Assembly (NCBI GenBank): GCA_025362075.1
Contig: JANYIL010000135.1
Location: 1-43,376, forward strand
From: Chloracidobacterium sp.
GTDB lineage: Bacteria > Acidobacteriota > Blastocatellia > Pyrinomonadales > Pyrinomonadaceae
DNA: 43,376 bases
Direction: 5' to 3'
The notes beneath the pieces were generated by a model, which was given only the letters and a program-made list of their open reading frames with translations, did no database searches and was not told the origin of the DNA. Shown piece by piece: positions 7,625-15,626 of this stretch (the stretch's first letter is position 1; each line of letters begins with the position of its first letter). A program made the translations under genes and the position numbers.

Positions 7625-10600
7625 GAGTATCATGCCGTTCATATCCGATGTAAAGCCTCTGATGACCGTGTCGTCGAATGTGATCGCCGCCGAGCCGGTT
7701 GCGGCGGTGTCCAGTACGTGGAACTTAACTCTTACGATACTCGGTACTTTCACTATACGGTTTCGTCCCGACCCTATTACGGCCGGCGGGGAGATGACAC
7801 CGTTGAAGTTCTCGACAATACCGATGTTGCCGTTGGCAGCGTCCGCCGCATTGACATTGAGCGTTGCTCCGGCCGGTACATTCGCACCTCGCGAAATGTC
7901 AGGATTAACGTTAACTCCGCTAATATCACTAATGCTCAGCACCGTCGGGTCGAAGTGAAGACCGAATTGCGTTCCGGCTTCGTTGCCCTGGGACGCCATA
8001 TCGATATCGACTGTGATGTCGGAGCCGGAGCGTCCCGATCTCGATACCAACCGAACAATACGTGCCGCGGCAGATGCTTCGGATTCGGGCATTGACCTCG
8101 CCGTTTTTTCGGGTGCCAATACAGGTGTACAGCCCAAATTGGTGATAGCCGTTGGCCCACCGGCGGGAGTCGGCTGCCAGCCGGCGATATTTGGATTAGA
8201 GTCCGTCGATGCGTCATGCCGTGCATAAGCGTCGATCGCCGTTCCGTCAGAACCGCCCAGCAGTCCATCACCGAGTGTGTTTCTCGGACCTGCGTCGAGA
8301 CGCTGCTGTTCGGTCGAGGGCGTCCGGCCAGGACAGTCAATTCCGCTTAGAAATCTCTGGTACTGGATCTGATCGCCAACATTGACATCCCCGTCGCCAA
8401 ATCCTGCGACTCCGACCGACGAACGGTTGATATCACCCTCGAACGGTCCGGGCAGCGGATCATTTTCGATGATAGTGCCGATGCCCTCGCCGTCGATGAC
8501 GGCGGCATTAGTCACGGCCGTAACATCTAGAGCAAAGGTCTCGTCGCCCTCGTACACATCGTCGTCAATTAGTGGTACCGAGACATTCTGCGTGAGAGTA
8601 TTTGGTGGAAAAACTACATCCAAATCATGCACGGCAACAAAGTCTGACCCTTCTGTTGCCGTTAGGCCGTGGGTGCTCACCCGCACCGTAACTGTCTGGC
8701 TGCTCGGTGCGGAAAGCGTTATCGGAAAAACGTCAAAGGTCGCGGGCGAGTCCTTGCCCGCTCCCAGACGCCGCTCTATGGCCCTTGTGTCACCGACAAT
8801 TACGCCCGGCCCGGTGGAGATCGTAAAATTAGCATTGTTGACATCAAAGAAGATATTGCCGACGGCCTCGACCTTGATGCGCGCTTGTGTTGTCGGCGTA
8901 TTTGGAAGGGTGACCGGTTCGGTACCGTCATTTGGCGTGCTTGCAAGCAATGTGGTCGGAAACGTCAGCCCGCCGTCCGTCGAGAGCGAAATTTTCACAT
9001 TGGCCGCTCCGATCGGAGCGGCTGCGGTGCCCGCAACGTCCCAGGTGATTGTCTGAGTCGAGGCTGCCTCCCAGGCAAGCGGCGCCGTGTTTTGGACTGT
9101 TATCTGAAACGGCCCTGTGTTCGCTGCTGTGGTTACCGTCATTCCCGCATCCGCGATCCCGCCGCGACGGTCGCGGACGGCGACGCGGAAATTCATCGTT
9201 CGTGCTTGCGATGGCAGGCTTTCGCCGATCACGCAATCGTTACCGGCCTGGCATGTTGCCCCCGGTTCTCCGGTTGGACTCGTGCCCTGATAGGTCAATG
9301 GCGGATTGTTGCTGCCGGCCGGGCCGTTGTTTGCTGGATTGAGGATAAAAGCCATGCTCGGAAATGTGCGTGACGGGCTCGCAACAGGCGAATACGCTCG
9401 GAACAACGGGCGCAGAATGCCGTCCGTGTCTACATCATAGGTTAATGCGGGCGTTCCCAATTCGCCGCTGCCGGACGGTGCCAGGTCGTACTCTTCCCAC
9501 GAGTAAAGCAGATTAGGCAAGTCGCCCGCATCTGCATCACCGCCGGTAGCCGTCAATGTAAACGGCGTCAGACGCGGGATGGTAAAGCTGGCCCCTGCGT
9601 TCACTGTTGGAATGCTGTTAGTACCTGAGGGCGTGCCGCACGAGCCGCTATTCTCAGGATTTTGAATATCCCCCACCATCTGCGTCAGGCTGCGTATATG
9701 AAACATCGGGACGCCGGTATCAACATACTGCTGCAGGTTGCGCATATTGCATATCCCGACGTAAGACATGATGGTCGATCCGCTGCCTACCTCAAACGCA
9801 TTATTTGTCGAACGGGTAGTACACGCTCCGCCATTATCGCGATTGTTGTAAGTATGACTGCCGCCAAATTGATGCCCGATCTCGTGAGCGACATAATCGA
9901 CCGTAAATGGATCGCCCGGGGTTCCGCCCCTGGCCGAATAGCCCTGGGCTTTTGCCGCCGAACAGGCAGAGGGCGACGACGCTACGCCACCGCCGCCGGT
10001 GCCGTATAAATGCCCGACGTCGTAGTTTGCGGTGCCGACGCGTGCGTCAATCGTAGTTTGGTTGATCGCCAATTGATCGTTAGGCGGATTACTGGAATCG
10101 GTATTGTCGTAAGGGTCGGTTACCGGATCGTCAAAAATTATATTTTTCGCATTATCGGTAATTGGCGGATTTACAAGCTGGAGCGAGACAGCGATCTCGC
10201 GGCGAAAAATACCGTCCAGACGGTTTACGCTGGTCGTGAGCGCGGTAAGGGCGGCGGTTCGAATGGTCTGCGGGTCGGTCGATGCGGTATTTGAACGCGC
10301 CCATTCGCCGGTCGTAGCGACAGCTAGCCGGTAGGTGCGAATGCTCGCTCCCAACGCGAATGTCGGTGAAGTCGGGGCGTTAAGATCTTCGGGTGAGATC
10401 ATGGACGCAATAGAATCTTCGGTCTTGCAATTAAAATTACCACCCGCCGATGGCCCATATTCATGTTTATAGTAAACGAGGTAGTTGTCTGTATCGTTCT
10501 CCTGAAAAGGGTCGATATAGATCGTGCCTTTATCGGTAAAGATGTATCCGTGAAATCCGGCCTTTGTCCAATCGAAACGAGCGGTTGCCGACGGATCGTC

Positions 10601-11011
10601 GATCCCAAATCCCTGAAATGTCTTCCATGTCGGAAAGTCCGCCGCAAGATGCGGAGCAAGAACAGGAGAATCCTCAATGCGAAAACGCGAAAGCGTCCCG
10701 TCCGGCATCGGGACCTCCATTATGGTATCTTGCGGGGCGGGTGCATTGGTGAATTCCAATGGCATTTCAGCCATTAATTTTGCTAACGCTTTGCTGTCTA
10801 GACTAAAGACAACATATTTATCCGGTGTAAGGGGTCGGCGACCGCGTTGGGGAATACTGACTTTATCGGCAGGTCGCCACAATTCTCCCGGCGTTTTACC
10901 ACCCTTATCACGGGTGTTGGCCGCCAAAACACCAAACTGAAACAGGCCAAGAAAAACAATTGTAAATATAAAAAGGCGGTAAAGCTTTGTAGTGATTTCA
11001 ATACGATTCAT
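7547..11011 (-). CDS. Secreted reprolysin-like zinc metalloprotease with Calx-beta, dockerin-like and cohesin-like regions
   Basis: An 1154-residue exported protein. A signal peptide (about 1-31, ending VLAA) is followed by a propeptide-like region (50-200) and a metzincin catalytic domain (about 220-460). The zinc site is HEIGHQFGGSH at about 376-386, followed by a Met-turn candidate STIMSYVG at 413-420. The protein continues with a reprolysin-associated beta region (470-735) and a Calx-beta domain (about 745-852, DDDVYEGDETF). A dockerin-like calcium-binding pair comes next (GDINRSS... GDGDVNVGDQIQYQRF and GDGLLGGSDGTAIDAYARHD, 858-930), then a cohesin-like beta domain (about 985-1135, GLHFDPTVLSISDIS). 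It probably degrades extracellular protein or is displayed at the surface. The last residues (QQSVERRWVAVAVF) overlap the convergent ZAS gene and look less conserved. It is monocistronic. Confidence 0.88.
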   Translation of the reverse strand: MNRIEITTKLYRLFIFTIVFLGLFQFGVLAANTRDKGGKTPGELWRPADKVSIPQRGRRPLTPDKYVVFSLDSKALAKLMAEMPLEFTNAPAPQDTIMEVPMPDGTLSRFRIEDSPVLAPHLAADFPTWKTFQGFGIDDPSATARFDWTKAGFHGYIFTDKGTIYIDPFQENDTDNYLVYYKHEYGPSAGGNFNCKTEDSIASMISPEDLNAPTSPTFALGASIRTYRLAVATTGEWARSNTASTDPQTIRTAALTALTTSVNRLDGIFRREIAVSLQLVNPPITDNAKNIIFDDPVTDPYDNTDSSNPPNDQLAINQTTIDARVGTANYDVGHLYGTGGGGVASSPSACSAAKAQGYSARGGTPGDPFTVDYVAHEIGHQFGGSHTYNNRDNGGACTTRSTNNAFEVGSGSTIMSYVGICNMRNLQQYVDTGVPMFHIRSLTQMVGDIQNPENSGSCGTPSGTNSIPTVNAGASFTIPRLTPFTLTATGGDADAGDLPNLLYSWEEYDLAPSGSGELGTPALTYDVDTDGILRPLFRAYSPVASPSRTFPSMAFILNPANNGPAGSNNPPLTYQGTSPTGEPGATCQAGNDCVIGESLPSQARTMNFRVAVRDRRGGIADAGMTVTTAANTGPFQITVQNTAPLAWEAASTQTITWDVAGTAAAPIGAANVKISLSTDGGLTFPTTLLASTPNDGTEPVTLPNTPTTQARIKVEAVGNIFFDVNNANFTISTGPGVIVGDTRAIERRLGAGKDSPATFDVFPITLSAPSSQTVTVRVSTHGLTATEGSDFVAVHDLDVVFPPNTLTQNVSVPLIDDDVYEGDETFALDVTAVTNAAVIDGEGIGTIIENDPLPGPFEGDINRSSVGVAGFGDGDVNVGDQIQYQRFLSGIDCPGRTPSTEQQRLDAGPRNTLGDGLLGGSDGTAIDAYARHDASTDSNPNIAGWQPTPAGGPTAITNLGCTPVLAPEKTARSMPESEASAAARIVRLVSRSGRSGSDITVDIDMASQGNEAGTQFGLHFDPTVLSISDISGVNVNPDISRGANVPAGATLNVNAADAANGNIGIVENFNGVISPPAVIGSGRNRIVKVPSIVRVKFHVLDTAATGSAAITFDDTVIRGFTSDMNGMILSTTYDQTTFFFQQSVERRWVAVAVF

Positions 11012-11169
11012 GAGTCGTCCCCCAAATAATTAATGTTAGATAAAGACTCTATAGATGTTGCCAGAGCCGAAAAACGGTTTGTGGATTCAAAGATTTACAT
11101 CACAATAGCACGAGTCTTATCTAACCACAAAGACAATGATCCAAACTGATTAGCCAGGGCGGCAGATAA

Positions 11170-13005
11170 CTAGCTGCCGCAGATCTCGTCAATTGCCTCC
11201 TCATATTTTTCGTCGATGACGTTGCGTTTTATTTTTAGCGTCGGCGTCATTTCGCCTTTGTCGATCGAGAATTCGCGGGGGAGCAGGTAGACGCGTTTGA
11301 CGCGTTCGTAGTCGCTCAGCTCGCGGGTGAGGTCGATGGCGTCGCGCTGCATGCGTTTGATAAAGTAAGGGTTTTCGCAAAGCTCTTCGCGCGTACCCGC
11401 CGTGTCGACGCCCTCTTCCTTCATGGCTTCTTTTAGCGCTTCCCAATCAGGGACGATGAGAGCCCCGACCTGTTTGCGGCCCGACCCGACGACGACGGGC
11501 TGCGAGACGAGCGGGCTTTGCTTGAGCAGGCTCTCAACCTGGAGCGGGGCGACGTATTTGCCGTTCGACAGCTTAAAAAGGTCCTTGAGGCGGTCGGTTA
11601 TGTAGAAATGACCGTCCAGGTCTTTATAGCCGACATCGCCGGTGTGGTAATAGCCGTCGGCATCAATGGCGAGAGCCGTAGCCTCGGGGTTATTGTAATA
11701 CCCCAGCATCACATTTTTGCCGCGAACGAGCACCTCGCCATCCTTTTCGGCGACCTTCATTTCGATGCCTTCGAACGGCGTACCGATCGCGCCTACCTTA
11801 TTGTCCTCGGGGCGATTGGCACACGTGACGCACGCCTCGGTCATGCCGTAGCCCTGTAGGATCTGAATGTCAGCGGCCCAGAATGCATACGACAGCTTTT
11901 TAGAGAGCGGAGCCCCGCCCGAAACAAAGAATCGTAGGCTACCACCGACGCCCTCGCGCCATTTTGAAAAGACGAGGCGGTTGGCAACGGCGTGCCTGGC
12001 CGCCAGGGCCGGTGAGACACGCTCACGCTTGTCTTTTTTCTCCCAGTACTCCTGTCCGACGACCAGCGACCAGTCAAATAGCCGTGTTTTCCATCCCCCG
12101 GCCGCCTTACCTTTTTTTACTATCTTGTGGTAAACCTGCTCAAAAAGCCTAGGTACGGCGGTCATGATGGTCGGCTTGACCTCGGCCAGATGCGACGCAA
12201 GCTGATCGAACGCCGCGCAATAATGGATCGACACCCCGTTCGAACACAGTACATAAAACACAGTTCGCTCAAAAATGTGCGAGAGCGGCAGCACCGCCAG
12301 ACTCCGGTCGGTCGAGCGGATGGGCAACCCCTTTGAAATGCCGACTATATTTGAGACGAAATTTTCATGCGTCAGCATCACGCCTTTCGGCTCGCCGGTC
12401 GTTCCCGATGTGTAAATGATGGTGGCGAGGTCCGCCGCGTCGATCTCAGCCAGGGAACGCTCGACCACATCGGCGTCTATCTTTTTGTATGCGTCCGCAC
12501 CGCTTTCGACCTCGGTCAGCGAGATAGCTTTCGATTCGCCCGCGGGAATCGCGTCGTCGTCAAAGAAGATCAGCTTTTCGAGCCGCTCGACGCTCCGGAT
12601 AGCTTCCTCGGCGTGTTTCCAAATTTTCTTGCCCGACACAAAGAGCATCTTCGCACCGGAATCTTCGAGAATGAACCGTATCTGCTCGACCGCCTGTGTC
12701 GTATAGATCGGTACGTTGACCGCTCGTAAACTCAGGATCGCGAGATCGACAAACGACCATTCCGGCCGGTTCTCCGAGATTATCGCGACATGGTCACCCG
12801 CCTTAACCCCCAACGCGGCAAGTCCCATCGCGATGTGTTTCACACGCTCGATGACCGCTTCGCCGTTCAGATAATTCCAAACGCCCTCGACCTTATAAGC
12901 CAAAGCATCACGCTTATTGTGCCGCCGAAACGATTCGAAGCAGTAATGGGGTATCGTCTGCGGGATCTGGTCAAATCCGATGAGGTTTTCAGCTATGTTG
13001 GTCAT
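11170..13005 (-). CDS. fadD: Long-chain fatty acid--CoA ligase (AMP-forming)
   Basis: A 611-residue adenylate-forming enzyme. The P-loop YTSGTTGEPKG is at 198-208. Further signatures are LPLSHIFER, the GYGMTEAC adenine/acyl motif, YHTGDVGYKDLDGHFYITDRLKDLFKLSNGKYV (A8 hinge region), and a C-terminal KIKRNVI with the expected lysine region. The enzyme forms acyl-AMP and then acyl-CoA at the inner face of the membrane. The frame is open to 13023, but the ATG at 13005 (MTNIAENLIGF) gives the usual N-terminus with a GACGAG sequence upstream. The next gene upstream ends 50 bases away (13055 once its frame is restored) and encodes a glycolipid synthase-like enzyme, so the two may form a lipid operon. 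The symbol reflects family membership, not tested specificity. Confidence 0.9.
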   Translation of the reverse strand: MTNIAENLIGFDQIPQTIPHYCFESFRRHNKRDALAYKVEGVWNYLNGEAVIERVKHIAMGLAALGVKAGDHVAIISENRPEWSFVDLAILSLRAVNVPIYTTQAVEQIRFILEDSGAKMLFVSGKKIWKHAEEAIRSVERLEKLIFFDDDAIPAGESKAISLTEVESGADAYKKIDADVVERSLAEIDAADLATIIYTSGTTGEPKGVMLTHENFVSNIVGISKGLPIRSTDRSLAVLPLSHIFERTVFYVLCSNGVSIHYCAAFDQLASHLAEVKPTIMTAVPRLFEQVYHKIVKKGKAAGGWKTRLFDWSLVVGQEYWEKKDKRERVSPALAARHAVANRLVFSKWREGVGGSLRFFVSGGAPLSKKLSYAFWAADIQILQGYGMTEACVTCANRPEDNKVGAIGTPFEGIEMKVAEKDGEVLVRGKNVMLGYYNNPEATALAIDADGYYHTGDVGYKDLDGHFYITDRLKDLFKLSNGKYVAPLQVESLLKQSPLVSQPVVVGSGRKQVGALIVPDWEALKEAMKEEGVDTAGTREELCENPYFIKRMQRDAIDLTRELSDYERVKRVYLLPREFSIDKGEMTPTLKIKRNVIDEKYEEAIDEICGS

Positions 13006-13041
13006 GAACGCTCGTCCATTCATTCTTGCAAAAGAGCGTTT

Positions 13042-14190
13042 CTAAGTCCAATACTTACAAGACCTCGGCACCGATTTCCCTGAGTTTGTTTGCAATATCA
13101 AGAGCAGCACGCGGCCGGGCAAAGGTGAGGGAAGGGCGTTTTGCTGCATTTGTTTTAGTCGGGCGGGGTCGTCGAGGAGACGTTCGATTTTGTAGGCGAG
13201 GGTTGCGGGATTGTTGGAACGGATCGCGGCACCGTTTTCGAGGAGGTTGTCGGAATTGCGTTCTTCCTGGCCGGGGATCGGGTTGACGATGACGAAGACG
13301 AGACATTTCGCCAACGCCTCGCAGGTCGTCAGGCCACCCGGTTTGCCGACGATCAGGTCGGACGCGGTCATGTATTCGTCCATCGCCTTGGTATAACCGA
13401 CGGGGATGATCCGGACGATGTCGTCCGGACTGGCTGCCGCCTCGAGTTGGGTTTTTAGCTCCTCGTTCCTGCCGCACATTGCCAGTATCTGTACGGGGCG
13501 GCGAATGGATCTGAGGGCGCCGAGCAGCGTGTCCATGCGTCCGACGCCGAATCCGCCGAGCGACAGAATGACGGTCGGCAAGTCCGGTGCGAGGCCATAT
13601 TTTTCGCGCATCGCGGACTTAGACTTTTTTTCGCTGAATAACGGAGCGATCGGGATTCCCGAAACCGTGATCTTTTCAGGCGGAAAGCCGAGCATTTCAA
13701 GATAGGCCCTGGTTTCGTCGAGGGCGACAAAATAATGCTCGTAATTGCGACAAAGCCACAGTGCATGCATATCAAAATCGGTGACGACTATCGCCTGTGG
13801 GCAATCCAGCTTCCCGCTTGCTTTCAGGTCCGAAACGATCTCGGACGGCAGAAAATGCGTGCAGACGATCCAGTCAGGACCCCACTCGCGGATCATTTTT
13901 ATCAGCGGCTGAGTGTTCAGTTTGTCGAAAAACAAACGCCGCTTTTCATTCTTCCACGGCTCATCGAGCTGGTCGTACATCCAGCCGAGCAGCTCGGGGG
14001 CCCGATTGACGAGATCGATGTAGGCCTTGCCGTACAGGCGTCGAAAGAGCGGGTTGGTAAAGTTCAAAACGTCTTCGTGCCTGACCTCGGCCGCCAGGCC
14101 TGTTGCCTCGAACGCTTGCTTGAGTGATTCGGCGGCGATGGTATGGCCGTTGCCGACCGAGGCGGAAAGGATGAGGATGCGTTTGTACAT
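13042..14190 (-). CDS. MGDG synthase/UgtP-like glycosyltransferase with a 3' frameshift
   Basis: A GT28-family glycosyltransferase of the diacylglycerol glucosyl/galactosyl-transferase type. It shows the N-terminal SASVGNGHTIAAESL (10-24), FTNPLFRRLYGKAYIDL of the MGDG_synth domain, TDFDMHALW (137-145), LSLGGFGVGRMD (209-220), the donor-binding VGKPGGLTTCEA (281-292), and PIPGQEERN (304-312). It would add sugar to diacylglycerol at the membrane surface to make a glycolipid. From about residue 353 the annotated frame becomes unrelated (SPLPGRVLLL... to a stop at 13042). The frame one base earlier continues as TFARPRAALDIANKLREIG to a TAA at 13055, which is the expected C-terminal helix. One base therefore seems to be missing around 13121-13139. 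Repaired, the protein would be about 378 residues. Sequencing error and real mutation are both possible. Confidence 0.85.
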   Translation of the reverse strand: MYKRILILSASVGNGHTIAAESLKQAFEATGLAAEVRHEDVLNFTNPLFRRLYGKAYIDLVNRAPELLGWMYDQLDEPWKNEKRRLFFDKLNTQPLIKMIREWGPDWIVCTHFLPSEIVSDLKASGKLDCPQAIVVTDFDMHALWLCRNYEHYFVALDETRAYLEMLGFPPEKITVSGIPIAPLFSEKKSKSAMREKYGLAPDLPTVILSLGGFGVGRMDTLLGALRSIRRPVQILAMCGRNEELKTQLEAAASPDDIVRIIPVGYTKAMDEYMTASDLIVGKPGGLTTCEALAKCLVFVIVNPIPGQEERNSDNLLENGAAIRSNNPATLAYKIERLLDDPARLKQMQQNALPSPLPGRVLLLILQTNSGKSVPRSCKYWT

Positions 14191-14259
14191 ATTGTCAGCT
14201 ATTCCAATTCTATCGCGTTCTATTTCGAAAATCAGTGGTTCCCTGCACTTGACACAAAA

Positions 14260-14292
14260 CAGCTAAAAGCTATTAGCGGACAGCTAAAAGCT
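14260..14292. repeat. Direct repeat CAGCTAAAAGCT, two copies
   Basis: The 12-base sequence CAGCTAAAAGCT occurs at 14260-14271 and again at 14281-14292, a 21-base period, in the 144-base gap between two minus-strand genes. Each copy contains the self-complementary AGCT...AGCT pattern, so it could fold into a small hairpin. No function is assigned. Confidence 0.5.
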
Positions 14293-14334
14293 GCTTTCAA
14301 ATTCGCGATGCATCTGATTTCATTTTTGTGATCC

Positions 14335-15558
14335 TTACTTTTCGATCTCATAATCTTTGAGCTCCGGATAGAGTTTCGCAATTAACAATGTCACAAGAAA
14401 CGTACCCACGCCGCCGCTGACGACTGAGATCACGGGGCCGAAGAGGCCGGCGACCATGCCGGATTCGAAGCCGCCTAGTTCGTTTGAGGTGCCGATGAAG
14501 AGGCCGCTCAGTGCTCCGACGCGGCCGCGCATGTCTTCGGGTGTCATTGTCTGGATCAGCGTCTGGCGGACGACGACGCTGACGTTGTCGAATGCGCCGA
14601 GCATCAGCAGACACATGAACGACAGCCAGAAATTTGTCGATAATCCAAACAGGATCGTCATCGAACCAAATCCGACCAGCGAATAGAGCATCGCTCGGCC
14701 AAGCTTTGTCCACGGACGCCGCGTAATTTGAAAAAGCGCCATGATGACGGCTCCGACCGACGGTGCGGCGAGCAGCCAGCCGAGCCCACTCGGGCCGACC
14801 AGTAGAATGTCTTTGGCATAGACCGGCATCAGGGCGGTCGCCCCGCCGAGCAAGACGGCAAAGGCATCGAGGATCATCGTCGCCAAAATTACCCGCGTGT
14901 CCCGCACAAAATGAAATCCGCCGAGGATCGCCGCCAGCGTCCACGGCTGCCGCGTCATGTAGAGGCGTTGGTATTTAAGGCTGCCGATCAACAGCATTCC
15001 GATGATGGCGCCGACGGTGTTCGCGAGGTAGGCGTACGTCGCAGAATGTGCGACTCCGATGATCAGTCCCCCAAGCGCCGGGCCGATCATCAGCGCGATC
15101 TGAAAGCCCGTCGTCGTCCAGCGAACCGTGACGACAAACAGCTCACGCGGCACGACGCGCGGCAGCAGCGAGACGCGGGCCGGATTTTGAAAGCAACGGG
15201 TGATTCCTAAGATAAATAGGACGAAATAGGTAAGACTGAGATTCTCACCGCCGTTCCATGCGAGGGCAAGGGCCGCGACGGCGTTTGCCGCGAGCGAGAT
15301 CATAAAGATCGTCTTGCGGTTAAAACTATCGACGATGTGACCCGAAAAAAGCGAAAAGAGCAGGATCGGTAAGAATTGGATCAACCCGACGTAACCGAGT
15401 GAGACAGCGGAGCCGGTCTTTTCGTACACCTCCCACCCGACGGCAACGGTCTGGATCCGCTGGCCTATGATGAGGATCGTGTTGGCGGTGATATAACGGC
15501 GAAAATTTTTGAGCCTGAGCGGAGCGTAGACGTCGTTCGGATTATCGGTATCACTCAT
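14335..15558 (-). CDS. MFS transporter (EntS/MFS_3-like exporter)
   Basis: A 407-residue protein with about 11-12 membrane helices. The N-terminal APLRLKNFRRYITANTILIIGQRIQTVAVGWEVYEKTGSA pattern, the loop 2-3 motif SGHIVDSFNRKT (a variant of G-x3-D-R-x-G-R) and the central TPEDMRGRVGALSGLFIGTSNELGGFESG are typical of the transmembrane-secretion-effector/enterobactin-exporter MFS group. Such proteins export small hydrophobic molecules or siderophores, or confer drug efflux; the substrate cannot be deduced. It is transcribed in the same direction as the lipid genes but is separated from them by 144 bases, and it is about 70 bases from the GH2 gene stop. Confidence 0.88.
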   Translation of the reverse strand: MSDTDNPNDVYAPLRLKNFRRYITANTILIIGQRIQTVAVGWEVYEKTGSAVSLGYVGLIQFLPILLFSLFSGHIVDSFNRKTIFMISLAANAVAALALAWNGGENLSLTYFVLFILGITRCFQNPARVSLLPRVVPRELFVVTVRWTTTGFQIALMIGPALGGLIIGVAHSATYAYLANTVGAIIGMLLIGSLKYQRLYMTRQPWTLAAILGGFHFVRDTRVILATMILDAFAVLLGGATALMPVYAKDILLVGPSGLGWLLAAPSVGAVIMALFQITRRPWTKLGRAMLYSLVGFGSMTILFGLSTNFWLSFMCLLMLGAFDNVSVVVRQTLIQTMTPEDMRGRVGALSGLFIGTSNELGGFESGMVAGLFGPVISVVSGGVGTFLVTLLIAKLYPELKDYEIEK

Positions 15559-15626
15559 CTAAACGGGTTGGTATCAATAACATAGCGTTATTTCTCCATT
15601 AAGCGCAAAACCGTTTGCAAAGAAAT

